Positions 52,045 to 61,084 of a DNA stretch of 64,000 nucleotides are shown here, piece after piece. Position 1 is the stretch's first letter. Every line of letters starts with the position of its first letter. This stretch comes from JBDRMV01 sp043825615 (GTDB lineage Bacteria; CG03), in NCBI GenBank assembly GCA_043825615.1, contig JBDRRS010000019.1:179515-243514 (forward strand). Reading direction: 5' to 3'. Position numbers and translations under genes: made by a program. A model generated the notes under the pieces. It ran no database searches. It was not told the DNA's origin and saw only the letters and a program-made list of their open reading frames with translations.

Positions 52045-53251
52045 TGTTATGTCTCCTTTCAAGTTCTTTTTCAAAACCGTCCGCCGAAGGCGTACGGTAA
52101 ATTCTCTCCTTTATAAAAGAGTAGCGCTGGTCCACCCAGCCGCCGGAACTGTGCGGATATTTGTAGAGAGAAGCGCCCCTTTTTGTAAGATGCGCAGGGA
52201 CCTCCGGCTGTTTGTTTTCGCACAGATTCTCCGCCTTTGAAATTGCTTCATAGCAGGAATTGCTCTTAAATGTCTTCGCGCAGTATATGGTCGCCTGCGA
52301 AAGAATGATTCGGGCTTCCGGCATTCCCACAAACTCAACCGCTGAGGCCGAGGCAGCTACAAGCACAAGAGCATCGGGGTCGGCATTTCCGATGTCTTCC
52401 GAAGCGAGAATTAACAGGCGCCTCACTATAAATCTCGGGTCCTCGCCTCCTTTTAGCATACAGGCGAGCCAGTAGAGCGCCGAATCAGCGTCGGAACCCC
52501 TCACACTCTTGATGAAGGCGGAAATCATGTCGTAGTGATCGCTTTTGTCAAATTTTCTCCCTTTTTCAAGAACCTTCCGCACTTCCTTTTCTTTTATTTC
52601 TTTTCCGGGGAATGCCAAATTCAGCAGTTCCAGAAAATTGAGAAGACGCCGGGCATCGCCGGCGGATGCGGCGGCCAAAATCTTTTTTGCGGAAGATGAA
52701 ATTTTCAAGCGCCCGCCGAAACCTTTATCCGAACTCAGCGCATGTTCGAGAATCCTTCCGCAGGAACGCTCTGTCAGCTCCTGGAACTCAAACACTTTAA
52801 GCCGCGAAAGAAGAGCGGTATTCATCCTGTAATACGGGTTTTCAAAACTGATGCCTATCAAGTCAATGTCGCCTCTTTCCACACAGGGCAGAAAAATATT
52901 CTGCTGCGTTCTGTTAAAGTGCTCTATTTCATCCACGACGAGAAGCGTTTTAACGGCTTCCTTTTCGAATTCGGCGGCATTTAAAATCTGCCTCATCCGG
53001 GCAACGTCCGAGTTCACTGCGTTTACAAAAACAAGTTTATAGTTCAAATTTTCCGCTATAAAGCGCGAAAACGCCGTCTTGCCGCTGCCCGGGGGTCCGT
53101 ACAGAAGGGATGAAATAAACTTGCCGCTTTCAACCATTTTACGGAGGGGAGCTCCTCTGCCGAAGAGATTTTCCTGACCGTGAAAACCAGCGAGGGTTTC
53201 GGGAACCAAACGCCATGCGAGAGGCGGTATATTTTGTTTCTTTGTTTTCAT
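51992..53251 (-). CDS. rarA: Replication-associated recombination protein A
   Basis: AAA+ ATPase acting at stalled replication forks, 419 aa. It has the N-terminal LAGFHGQENLFG, Walker A GPPGSGKTAF, Walker B LLVVDEIEHFNRTQQN, ALLSRLKVFEF sensor region, SDADSALYWLACMLKGGEDPRFI and the C-terminal YKYPHSSGGWVDQRY. It overlaps the 5-FTHF cyclo-ligase start by about 50 bp. Its start follows the candidate 6S RNA closely. Confidence 0.94.
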   Translation of the reverse strand: MKTKKQNIPPLAWRLVPETLAGFHGQENLFGRGAPLRKMVESGKFISSLLYGPPGSGKTAFSRFIAENLNYKLVFVNAVNSDVARMRQILNAAEFEKEAVKTLLVVDEIEHFNRTQQNIFLPCVERGDIDLIGISFENPYYRMNTALLSRLKVFEFQELTERSCGRILEHALSSDKGFGGRLKISSSAKKILAAASAGDARRLLNFLELLNLAFPGKEIKEKEVRKVLEKGRKFDKSDHYDMISAFIKSVRGSDADSALYWLACMLKGGEDPRFIVRRLLILASEDIGNADPDALVLVAASASAVEFVGMPEARIILSQATIYCAKTFKSNSCYEAISKAENLCENKQPEVPAHLTKRGASLYKYPHSSGGWVDQRYSFIKERIYRTPSADGFEKELERRHNIVKGRTPEKNPAGKAET

Positions 53252-53273
53252 ATTTTTATCCCGCCGCCGGCGG

Positions 53274-53432
53274 GGTTAATTTCCCGCGGAGGGGTGGGCG
53301 TGGCCTGAAGAAGGCTTCAGTTAATACGTGGGTTTCCTTATCCCCGCCCCAAGAGACGGAAAATCAGAATCCCATAACCTTCTTAGAGCCCTTCGATGGT
53401 CACACACATCACCACGACCGCAGGAATATTAC
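53274..53432 (-). ncRNA. ssrS: Candidate 6S RNA
   Basis: A 199-bp non-coding gap between zapA and rarA/5-FTHF cyclo-ligase, the same neighbourhood as ssrS in E. coli. On the minus strand a rod-like fold is visible. The closing stem is CCTGCGG/CCGCGGG (53418-53424 with 53283-53289), then GTGG/CCAC, then AAGAAGG with CCTTCTT, GTTA/TAAC and TGGG/CCCA towards the apex. CTGAAG-CCTT-CTTCAG can form a small hairpin on the 3' side, as in the 6S central bubble. The ends are approximate. A G/C hairpin follows at about 53260-53276. Confidence 0.6.
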
Positions 53433-53450
53433 GCAGACACGCATGCCTGC

Positions 53451-53729
53451 TCATTTTAGCGTTTCTTCCAACCTGCTGTTAAACGATTTTATTTCTTTTT
53501 CGTAATCAAATACCCTGGAATCCGCTTTATTTTTCAAAGACAAATATTCCGAAGCCACTTCAAGCAGCGTAATAATCATAATTTTATTCGTGTCAAGCGT
53601 TTTTGTTTCCTTTGTCGTTTTGCGCAGCTGCAAATCAACGAACGCCGCAGCTTCCTTAAGACCTTCCTCCGAGCCCTCATCCGTTTCAACGGTATAATCG
53701 TTACCCGCAATTCTCAAAGCGCATTTCAT
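53451..53729 (-). CDS. zapA: Cell division protein ZapA
   Basis: Z-ring-associated protein of 92 aa. It has an N-terminal globular part with IAGNDYTVETDEGSEEGLKEAAAFVD and a C-terminal coiled coil (EVASEYLSLKNKADSRVFDYEKEI). It overlaps the ZapB-like gene by 4 bp, and the candidate 6S RNA follows directly. Confidence 0.88.
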   Translation of the reverse strand: MKCALRIAGNDYTVETDEGSEEGLKEAAAFVDLQLRKTTKETKTLDTNKIMIITLLEVASEYLSLKNKADSRVFDYEKEIKSFNSRLEETLK

Positions 53730-53974
53730 ACGATATCCTGCATGCTGTTGAGCAGAACGCCAACCTTGTCCCTGATTTTTATCCTTTCCAGCTTCATTTT
53801 TTCAACGTCCTTAAAAACCTTTGCCGAAACCTTGTTCTCGCTCCCCATGACATTTATCTGGTCGTTAAGAAACTGCCTTTCTTTTTTCAGTTTTTCGTTT
53901 TCCATCCTCAGTATCCTTACGAGATTCACCGCCTTTTCTATGTTTTCGGAAAGTTTTGAAATATCTTCTTTCAT
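53726..53974 (-). CDS. Small coiled-coil protein, ZapB-like
   Basis: An 82-aa protein that is almost entirely helical coiled coil with heptad leucine/isoleucine positions (LVRILRMENEKLKKERQFLNDQI is split in the middle by an Asn). Size and position directly before zapA suggest a ZapB-like Z-ring organiser. Sequence similarity to ZapB itself cannot be shown by eye. Its ATG overlaps the upstream membrane-protein stop (ATGA). Confidence 0.65.
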   Translation of the reverse strand: MKEDISKLSENIEKAVNLVRILRMENEKLKKERQFLNDQINVMGSENKVSAKVFKDVEKMKLERIKIRDKVGVLLNSMQDIV

Positions 53975-55179
53975 CTCATTAATATGTTAAACATTTTTAC
54001 CTTTTTTGTCAATAATAAAACGAAGTAAAACAGCGTCCCGAAAGCAAACGCAAGAAGCGGGACGGAACAGGCGGCGAAACGAATGTCAACGGAGGGCTTT
54101 CCGACGACATGCAGATTCAGAATAAAAGAATGCGGCAGAATAAACAAAAGCCCCCAGAAAAGGAGAACTCTCGTTTTCGCCGAAAAAAACATAAGAAGCA
54201 ACCCCAGCCAGACGGGATAAATCAAAAACCGTAAATTTACCGGCGTAGAAAGGAAGTGCGGGGAATAACCCGTTAACGCTCTGTAATAACCCCTGAAAAA
54301 TCTAAAAAAGATTTCGCCGGCGCTCCTGTCGCGAAAAATATACCTTGCAACCGACATATCCCTCCCGCTGTACGGATCCTTCAAAACTTCCGGCGGGCTG
54401 CGGAAACCGGGCTGCCCCGCATGTTCGTGACCGTCCCAGAAGCTGGAATGAACATTGAGGACATAAAAGAAAGAACCCTCGTCTTTATGACAATTTATAA
54501 AAAAAGGGCCCGATAAAACAAGCGAAACGGCAAGGACAATTGCCGCTCTGATTATTTTTTCCTTCAAAATCAATTTTGAAAAGAACAGAAACCATAAAAT
54601 CCCTGCGGATAAAATCAAAAGCGACTCCACTCTCGTAAGAAGCAAAGCCGCTCCTGTAACGCCGGTTATAAGAGGATTTGTAAATTTCCCCGGGATGCTA
54701 TCTCCGAAAGACACGCTCATCCCGAACAGAATAAAAAAGCAGAAAAGCAGGAGAAGAAAAAGATAAAGTTCCAGACGGTGAGCCCTGATGTGGCTGAAAA
54801 ACATATAAGGGATGAAAAGATAAAAAGAACTGCCCGCAAGAGCCGGCAGGTTCCCGATAGTCATCCTTAAAATCAGAAACAAAACCACGGAAGAGGCGGA
54901 GAAAAGAAAAATGCTTCCCGCCCGCATTCCGGTCGCAGGCCTGGAAAAAATCCCCGAACAGCACTTCACCCATAAAATCCAGAAGGGTTCCCGCACGGAA
55001 GTTCCGTAAAAATTCGTCATATTTGCGGCCTGTTCCACAAACCCGGGAGCGTCGCCGCCGAGCGGCAGAACATTGGACGCCTTCAAATAAATTACCTTCA
55101 GCACGACGGACGCCAGAAGAACCGCAAGAAAAATCGTGAGAATCGTCCTGTCACCGGAAAGCCGTCTATAATTTATCAT
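53971..55179 (-). CDS. Polytopic membrane protein, GT-C glycosyltransferase-like
   Basis: A 402-aa integral membrane protein with about ten helices. An early loop GGDAPGFVEQAANMTNFYGTSVREPFW resembles the acidic first loop of GT39/GT83-type transferases that use polyprenyl-phosphate sugars, and HIRAHRLELY could be the second conserved region. Specific family assignment is tentative. No Shine-Dalgarno is seen before the ATG. It is coupled by 4 bp to the ZapB-like gene. Confidence 0.6.
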   Translation of the reverse strand: MINYRRLSGDRTILTIFLAVLLASVVLKVIYLKASNVLPLGGDAPGFVEQAANMTNFYGTSVREPFWILWVKCCSGIFSRPATGMRAGSIFLFSASSVVLFLILRMTIGNLPALAGSSFYLFIPYMFFSHIRAHRLELYLFLLLLFCFFILFGMSVSFGDSIPGKFTNPLITGVTGAALLLTRVESLLILSAGILWFLFFSKLILKEKIIRAAIVLAVSLVLSGPFFINCHKDEGSFFYVLNVHSSFWDGHEHAGQPGFRSPPEVLKDPYSGRDMSVARYIFRDRSAGEIFFRFFRGYYRALTGYSPHFLSTPVNLRFLIYPVWLGLLLMFFSAKTRVLLFWGLLFILPHSFILNLHVVGKPSVDIRFAACSVPLLAFAFGTLFYFVLLLTKKVKMFNILMR

Positions 55180-55418
55180 TTATAGCGGGCGGTTTGTTGG
55201 CACGGCATTGCCTCCTGCGAATAATAATGTAACGAGCGGTTTTTGGCACGCGAGGCTGTGTGAAAAACTGCAAGGCGGCGGATGGTGTCTTCCGGAGCCG
55301 TCAATCCGAGGAGTTTGACAGTATGCCCGCAGGATTGCCGGAGCGAGCCGCAAACGAGAGCGTCTCCGGAAGGCATCTCCGACGCCGTCAAAACCGCGAG
55401 CGGTTTGCACCGCTTGCT
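55180..55418. other. Intergenic region between pheT and the GT-C-like gene
   Basis: 239 bp with no gene. Positions 55277-55386 are copy 3 of the dispersed repeat. The remainder (55180-55276) is unremarkable except for the short phrase AGCGGT repeated near both ends. Confidence 0.7.
55277..55386 (-). repeat. 110-bp dispersed repeat, copy 3
   Basis: Same orientation as copies 1 and 2. It differs in a few positions, including the TGACGG hairpin arm, which is changed here (TTCCGG). It lies just after the pheT stop on the transcribed strand. Confidence 0.9.
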
Positions 55419-57758
55419 TTACCGTTCTCTCAACGTCGCGCCGAAACTTTCTGAAAGGCATTTCAGTATTTTGGACATCTGCTGGTCAACGTCCGTCTGG
55501 AGAAGCGTTTTCATGCCTCTGAAAAAAAACCGAAAACTTAAACTTTTCTTTCCATTATCAATCTGGGCGCCCCTGTAAACGTCAAGCAGCCGGAACCCGT
55601 AAAGAAAATCAGGTTTCGTTTCCGTTATTTTTGATACGATTTCGCCGTAATTAACGCCGTCGTCCACCGTAATCGAAATATCCCTTTCAACCGAAGGAAT
55701 GGCGGGCGGAGAAGCGAAGACCTTCTTTTTGCCGCTCAGGTTTTTGAAATAGAACTCAAAATAAACGACGGGCCCGGACAAATAATCTTCCTTTACGTCA
55801 AATGACTTTAAAACATCCGAAGATACCTCGCCGGCAAGCAGGACGGGTTTGGCATTTTCAAAAACAAACGCTCTTTTGAGAAAAGGGGAATTTATCCTTC
55901 TGCATTTTAAAGCCGCTTCCGAAAAGCCGCCTATAACCGTTTCGATAACGCCTTTCACATAAAAAAAATCCACCATCCTGCATTCGTACATGCTTAAAGG
56001 CGCGACTCTTCCCGTGGCAATACCCGCAATCTGCTCATCCTCATGAATACCGCCGGAGTCATTCCCGAACACGCTCCCGCTTTCAAAAATTCTAATGTCC
56101 GATACGCCTCTTGCGACATTTCTCCTCAAGGCATCGGCAAGACCCGCAAAAAGAACAGGCCTTAAAATGTTCATATCGGCGGACAGGGGATTTTTTATCT
56201 TCAGGAGATTGTCAAACTTCTGCAGGAGGCGGCTCTCCGAAATCATATCGCAGGTTATAACCTCGTCAAAACCCGCGGCAATAAGACCGTCCGTAAAGCA
56301 GTTGCGGAACCGGACGGGAGCCGGCAGACCGTAAGGAAGCCGGCGAAGAGGCGGGTACTTGGGTAATATTTTTTCATAACCTGCAAACCTCGCTATTTCC
56401 TCGACAAGGTCTTCTTCTATGCAGATGTCATTGCGCCACGTTTTCGGACGGACGAGAATTTCATCGCCGGTTCTTTCAAGGACATCCGCCGCGTGGAGAA
56501 TTGCTTTTTCCATCACAGGCGTTTCCACACTCATACCGAGAAGCGAGGAAACGTATATTCGTCTCACTTTTATTTTATTTCTCTCCGGCACCGCGCCTTC
56601 CTCAAAAATTTTCGCCGCGCGGCCGCCGGCGGTTTCTTTTATCAGCCGCACTGTTCTATACAGCGCTTTTTTTACCATCACGGGGTCCACGCCTCTCGCG
56701 AACCTCATTGAAGAGGGCGTGTCTGCGCCGAGTTCTTTGGCGCTTTTGTAAACGGAAGCCGGCTTGAAAAACGCGCTCTCGACGAAAATTGAAGCCGTAT
56801 TCTCCGAAATAGCGGTTTCCGCTCCACCCATAATGCCGCCCGCAGCGACAGGTTTGCGGTCGTTCCTTATAACGCAGGTGCCTTCCTGCAGAACATGCTC
56901 CGCGCCGTCCAGAAGAAGAATTTTTTCGCCGGGAGCCGATGCCGAGATTCTTATAACCTTCGGCTGAAATTTACCCGCGTCAAAAGCGTGAAGCGGCTGA
57001 CCCAGTTCGAAAAGAACCAGATTGGTAATGTCAACAATGTTATTCTGGGGGTTCATGCCCATAAGAGATATTTTATCTTTTATCCATTTCGGCGAGGGAG
57101 CCACCCGGACGCCTTCCAAAAGACAGCCCGTATAAAGAGGACAGTTTTCATCCTCCGAAAAAACACCGAAACCGTCTCCGCCGCCCTCCGGCTGAATCCC
57201 GGAAAAATCCGGTTCTTTCAGCGTATAATCCGAAAATAAACTTATCTCCCTCGCAATTCCGTAAACGGAAAGACAGTCGCCCCTGTTCGGCGTGATTTCA
57301 ACATCCACGATTTCATCCTTCTGAAAAACGAGAGGCGTTCCGAAAGGTATTTTCCCGTCGACAACCATTATGCCTGCCTCATCCTCTCCGACGCCGAGTT
57401 CTTTGGCGGATGCAATCATCCCGTTTGAAACGATGTCGCATATCTTCCGCTTTGAAATTTTGAGTCCGCCGGGAAGTTCCGCGCCGACTCTCGCAAAAGC
57501 CACATGCAGCCCTTTCTCCACGTTCGGGGCTCCGCAGACGACCGAACACAATTCCCTGCCGTCGCTCACAAGGCAATTTTTAAGTTTCGTTCCCGGGACC
57601 GCCGAAACCTTCAGAACCTGAGCCGCCACCACGCCCTTGAAACCGGGCGCGCTCGAAACCTTCTGCGCTTCAAAACCCGCCTTTAACAGGATGCCGAGAA
57701 CTTCATCCGCATCCTTTACGTCAACAAACTCTTTAAGCCACTTAACGGGAACAATCAT
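55419..57758 (-). CDS. pheT: Phenylalanine--tRNA ligase beta subunit
   Basis: A 779-aa subunit of the alpha2-beta2 enzyme. It contains the N-terminal tRNA-binding OB domain (VVAAQVLKVSAVPGTKL), B3/4 editing domain (NRGDCLSVYGIAREIS), B5 domain, and the C-terminal anticodon-binding domain ending VDQQMSKILKCLSESFGATLR. The start MIVPVKWLKEFVD is the family's. It lies 6 bp after pheS. Confidence 0.95.
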   Translation of the reverse strand: MIVPVKWLKEFVDVKDADEVLGILLKAGFEAQKVSSAPGFKGVVAAQVLKVSAVPGTKLKNCLVSDGRELCSVVCGAPNVEKGLHVAFARVGAELPGGLKISKRKICDIVSNGMIASAKELGVGEDEAGIMVVDGKIPFGTPLVFQKDEIVDVEITPNRGDCLSVYGIAREISLFSDYTLKEPDFSGIQPEGGGDGFGVFSEDENCPLYTGCLLEGVRVAPSPKWIKDKISLMGMNPQNNIVDITNLVLFELGQPLHAFDAGKFQPKVIRISASAPGEKILLLDGAEHVLQEGTCVIRNDRKPVAAGGIMGGAETAISENTASIFVESAFFKPASVYKSAKELGADTPSSMRFARGVDPVMVKKALYRTVRLIKETAGGRAAKIFEEGAVPERNKIKVRRIYVSSLLGMSVETPVMEKAILHAADVLERTGDEILVRPKTWRNDICIEEDLVEEIARFAGYEKILPKYPPLRRLPYGLPAPVRFRNCFTDGLIAAGFDEVITCDMISESRLLQKFDNLLKIKNPLSADMNILRPVLFAGLADALRRNVARGVSDIRIFESGSVFGNDSGGIHEDEQIAGIATGRVAPLSMYECRMVDFFYVKGVIETVIGGFSEAALKCRRINSPFLKRAFVFENAKPVLLAGEVSSDVLKSFDVKEDYLSGPVVYFEFYFKNLSGKKKVFASPPAIPSVERDISITVDDGVNYGEIVSKITETKPDFLYGFRLLDVYRGAQIDNGKKSLSFRFFFRGMKTLLQTDVDQQMSKILKCLSESFGATLRER

Positions 57759-57764
57759 TTTTAA

Positions 57765-58781
57765 TTACTCTTCAAACTGCTCCAGAAACCTTATATCGTT
57801 GTTATAAAAGTCCCTGATATCCGTCAGACCGTAGTAAATAAGCGCAATCCTCTCCACGCCCATCCCGAAAGCGAGACCCTGAAACTTCTCTTTGTAGCCG
57901 GCATTTTTAAAGACCTCGGGGTGGACCATTCCGGCGCCGAGTATTTCAAGATAACCCTGGCGGCCGCAGGTGGAACAACCCGAACCTCCGCAAATCGGGC
58001 AGCCTATATCAAGTTCGCAGGACGGCTCCGTGAACGGGAAATAACTCGGCCGGAACCTCGTTTTAACTTCGCCGAAAAGCCGGCTTGCAAAACCCATCAG
58101 CACGCCTTTCAAATCGGCGAAGGAAATATCCTTGTCAACCCATAGCCCCTCAATCTGATGAAAAACGGGAAAGTGGGAAGCGTCAATCGCATCTTTTCTG
58201 AAGCACTTCCCCGGAATAATCACTGCGATCGGCGGAATATTGTTTTTCAAAATCCTGATCTGCACGGGTGAAGTGTGCGTTCTCAAAAGCCGGTCGCCGG
58301 CGCCGTCGATGTAAAAAGTGTCGTGCATATCTCTCGAAGGATGGTGGGCGGGAATGTTCAAAGCGGTGAAGTTATGCCAGTCATCTTCCACGATGGGCCC
58401 TTCAACAAGCGAAAAACCCATGGAAAAAAATATTTCCGTGATTTTATCAAGAACAATTTTCAGCGGATGTTTGTGCCCTCTGAAAAAAGGCACTCCGGGA
58501 AGAGTGGCGTCTATCTCCGCAACTTTTTCCCCGCCGGTAAAACCCAGCCCGATGTCTTTGATTTCGGATTCTATTTCATCTCTGAGCTTATTGAGTTCCG
58601 CCCCGACAGACGGTCTCTGACTCTCCGGTAATTCGGATATTGTTCTTAAAAGACGCGAGACCTTGCCTTTTCTTCCGACGTAAACTACTCTGACGTTGTC
58701 AAGCTGGTCCGCATTTTTAATATTTTTAACCGTCTCAAAAAAGTTCTTCCGAATCCTTGATATCTCATTGGAAATATGCAT
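57765..58781 (-). CDS. pheS: Phenylalanine--tRNA ligase alpha subunit
   Basis: Catalytic subunit of 338 aa with an N-terminal coiled-coil arm. Class II motifs are HPLKIVLDKITEIFFSMGFSLVEGP, FNALN-type FTALNIPAHHPSRDMHDTFY, RTHTSPVQ, FRKDAIDASHFPVFHQIEGL and GLAFGMGVERIALIYYG. CPICGGSGCSTCGRQG is a zinc-like Cys cluster near residue 265, present in some lineages. GGGGATAAA precedes the ATG. Confidence 0.95.
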   Translation of the reverse strand: MHISNEISRIRKNFFETVKNIKNADQLDNVRVVYVGRKGKVSRLLRTISELPESQRPSVGAELNKLRDEIESEIKDIGLGFTGGEKVAEIDATLPGVPFFRGHKHPLKIVLDKITEIFFSMGFSLVEGPIVEDDWHNFTALNIPAHHPSRDMHDTFYIDGAGDRLLRTHTSPVQIRILKNNIPPIAVIIPGKCFRKDAIDASHFPVFHQIEGLWVDKDISFADLKGVLMGFASRLFGEVKTRFRPSYFPFTEPSCELDIGCPICGGSGCSTCGRQGYLEILGAGMVHPEVFKNAGYKEKFQGLAFGMGVERIALIYYGLTDIRDFYNNDIRFLEQFEE

Positions 58782-58794
58782 TTTATCCCCTTAA

Positions 58795-59139
58795 TCATTT
58801 TGAAAATGCCACAATCTTCTGGAAAGCCGAAAAATCTTCGACCGCGATTCTGTACAGCATCGGCCTGGAAAGGAGAATATTTTTCTTTTTGAGAGCGCTG
58901 ATGAATCTTGAATACTTCACGCCCTCCTTTTCACAGGCAATGGAAAGGTTGTTAATCCATTCGCTTCGGAACTGCCTCTTTTTGACGCGACGGTCCCTCG
59001 TTGCGTAAGCCATTGCCCGTTCGATATTTTCTTTCGCCTGACGGTAATGGCTCCTCTTCGCCCCGATGCTGCCTTTCGCCTGTTTATGAACCTTCCTGCG
59101 TTTTTTTCTCTTTATCGTTCCTCTTTTAACTCTTGCCAT
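58795..59139 (-). CDS. rplT: 50S ribosomal protein bL20
   Basis: A 114-aa protein. It starts MARVKRGTIKRKKRRKVHKQAKG and contains RRVKKRQFRSEWINNLS, both diagnostic. CAGGAGA precedes the ATG. The usual upstream partners infC and rpmI are missing; pckG occupies that place, 36 bp upstream, so the leader that normally carries L20 autoregulation is not evident. Confidence 0.96.
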   Translation of the reverse strand: MARVKRGTIKRKKRRKVHKQAKGSIGAKRSHYRQAKENIERAMAYATRDRRVKKRQFRSEWINNLSIACEKEGVKYSRFISALKKKNILLSRPMLYRIAVEDFSAFQKIVAFSK

Positions 59140-59175
59140 AATTTTTCTCCTGAAACTCCGCCAAGTGTAGCAAAT

Positions 59176-61038
59176 TTAGAAAGGGATTTCAACAAACGGG
59201 GAAACGGAACTCCCGAATTTCGATGCCGTTTGCCTCAGCTTATTTTTTTGCCTTTCAAGAACCTTAAAAAGAACTTCCGGAACATCATCAATCTTCCTGT
59301 AAATTTCCAGAATCCTTTCAATCTTTGCAATATTCTCATCGACCCGCAGCGTAAACTGCTTTTCGTAGACCTCTTTCGAGTAGTCCTTATCCAGAACTTT
59401 TCTGAAAAGTTCTTTCAGAACCCCATATTCAGGGATAAGCCCCGTGGGTCTTTTTACCGCCCCGGTCTCGCCGCGAATCCTGCGCCCTATCCACTTGAGC
59501 CACACCTTCTTGTCGTTCTTTTCATTGAAGAAATTTCCGCTTTTGTCTTTCAGAAAATAATTCAGACCGAAAATAAGCGGCGTTTTCTTCAAATTTTCTC
59601 CGAATTCTATATTAGCCCCGATATATTTTCCGACAGGCACCGAAAGGAAATCCAGATTGGACATCGGATTGAAAACCCTTACTCCGACACTCCCCAGAGT
59701 CGCAGCGGTTGTCTCCGACTCAAGCGAGGCGCCTTTGGTTACAATTCCGTGAACCCAGTCAAACGCTTCCTCGACCGGGACGCTCGTGTCCGAATCCCTG
59801 CCCCCGTAAAGAATACCTCCTACCGTAACACCGCGGGGATTGTGCAAATTCCTGTCAACATTTTTCATACCTTCAAGGGAGACCGTAAACCTTGCGTTCG
59901 GATGCGAGGAAGTTATTTCTTTTCCTTTTTCGTCTTTTTTCCCCGGGCTCCACGGGCCTGAATGGTTGAAGCCGGCAGCCGGTTCGTTTCCGTCATGGTC
60001 TATCCAGAACGTCTTTTTATCTTCCGTTATCAGGATGTTGGAAAAAATAATCTCCCCGGGGCTGTTGAGCAGATGCCACTGCGGGGGGTCGTCTTTTGAG
60101 TTTATCCCCTGGATAATTCCAAACATTCCCCTTTCAACATTAACCGCACGGACCACGCCATCAAACTTTCTTAGATACGCAATGTCATCCCCCACAATCG
60201 TCTCACCGTCAAGCATTGCTGTTGATGTCTTGCCGCAGAGAGAAGGAAAAGCGCCGGCGACATAATTAATTTCTCCTTTCCCTTTAATGCCCATAACAAG
60301 CATGTGCTCCGTAAGCCACCCTTCCTGCAAAGATCTTCTTATGGCAAGCCGCATGGCAAGTTTTTTAAGACCGATGGTGTTGCCTCCGTACTGCGTATTC
60401 GTGCTGTAAACCGTTTCACTTTCAAGGTCTATGTACACTCTTCTCTTATCAAGGTTTTTGGAAGTATTATTTTCAGTCAGCTCGCCGGAGGAATGAACAA
60501 ACTTAAAGAACCTCGCTTTATCTCCCTGCCTCAAAAATTCCTCGTAACCCTGTCTGTAAAGAAGGTTCTCGCTGTGAGCGACGTAAAACGAATCGGTCAG
60601 TTGAACGCAGAGAATGGAAAACGGCGAGCCGGCGGGACCAAGACAGTAAAAGGAAACAATCAGTTCTTTCCCTTTCATTATGTTTTTCAAAAATGAATGG
60701 ACTTCTTCAAGACCTTTCTCCCTGTCAAGCGTATTTATGCCGGAGCCGAGAGAGACACCTTCAGGCACTAGTATTCTCGTATTTTTTTTATCCCTTGCCT
60801 GATCACTGTAGTCGTCAAAATGAATTGTGTGGCCGGATATTGAAAGAGCAGCTTCCTCGCCTTTCGAGAGGGCTTTTTTGCGAATATATTCCAGTTCCTC
60901 CGGCGAGCCGCCGCTTACAAAAACGCTCGACGGTTTACAGACATCTATGTACCCGGCAAGAAACTCGTGCAGGGCGGTATTGTTTATCTTCTTCAACTTT
61001 CCGTAATTGTCTCTGCCGACTAAATTTTCAAGTTCCAT
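59176..61038 (-). CDS. pckG: Phosphoenolpyruvate carboxykinase (GTP)
   Basis: A 620-aa GTP-dependent enzyme interconverting oxaloacetate and PEP. It has the P-loop region FPSLCGKTSTAML, GDDIAYLRKFDGVVRAVN, the NPRGVTVGGILYGGRDSDTSVPV block and RGETGAVKRPTGLIPEY. It may run gluconeogenically or in PEP carboxylation. There is no Shine-Dalgarno; the promoter at 61044-61072 places the RNA start at the ATG, so the mRNA may be leaderless. Confidence 0.94.
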   Translation of the reverse strand: MELENLVGRDNYGKLKKINNTALHEFLAGYIDVCKPSSVFVSGGSPEELEYIRKKALSKGEEAALSISGHTIHFDDYSDQARDKKNTRILVPEGVSLGSGINTLDREKGLEEVHSFLKNIMKGKELIVSFYCLGPAGSPFSILCVQLTDSFYVAHSENLLYRQGYEEFLRQGDKARFFKFVHSSGELTENNTSKNLDKRRVYIDLESETVYSTNTQYGGNTIGLKKLAMRLAIRRSLQEGWLTEHMLVMGIKGKGEINYVAGAFPSLCGKTSTAMLDGETIVGDDIAYLRKFDGVVRAVNVERGMFGIIQGINSKDDPPQWHLLNSPGEIIFSNILITEDKKTFWIDHDGNEPAAGFNHSGPWSPGKKDEKGKEITSSHPNARFTVSLEGMKNVDRNLHNPRGVTVGGILYGGRDSDTSVPVEEAFDWVHGIVTKGASLESETTAATLGSVGVRVFNPMSNLDFLSVPVGKYIGANIEFGENLKKTPLIFGLNYFLKDKSGNFFNEKNDKKVWLKWIGRRIRGETGAVKRPTGLIPEYGVLKELFRKVLDKDYSKEVYEKQFTLRVDENIAKIERILEIYRKIDDVPEVLFKVLERQKNKLRQTASKFGSSVSPFVEIPF

Positions 61039-61043
61039 AGCAA

Positions 61044-61072
61044 TTAATATTAAATTACATAATTCCTGTCAA
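61044..61072 (-). promoter_or_regulatory. Promoter of pckG abutting the start codon
   Basis: TTGACA (61067-61072), 17-bp spacer, TATTAA (61044-61049). The expected transcription start is 61037 give or take one, and the ATG begins at 61038. It may also drive rplT-pheS-pheT. Confidence 0.6.
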
Positions 61073-61084
61073 TAACCCTTCTCC

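Noticed and set aside
55176..55391. Conserved small ORF in the 110-bp repeat (EMPSGD...TIRR)
   Set aside because: The frame is open in all three copies, but differences do not favour third codon positions and no start or ribosome site is conserved; RNA hairpins explain the conservation better.
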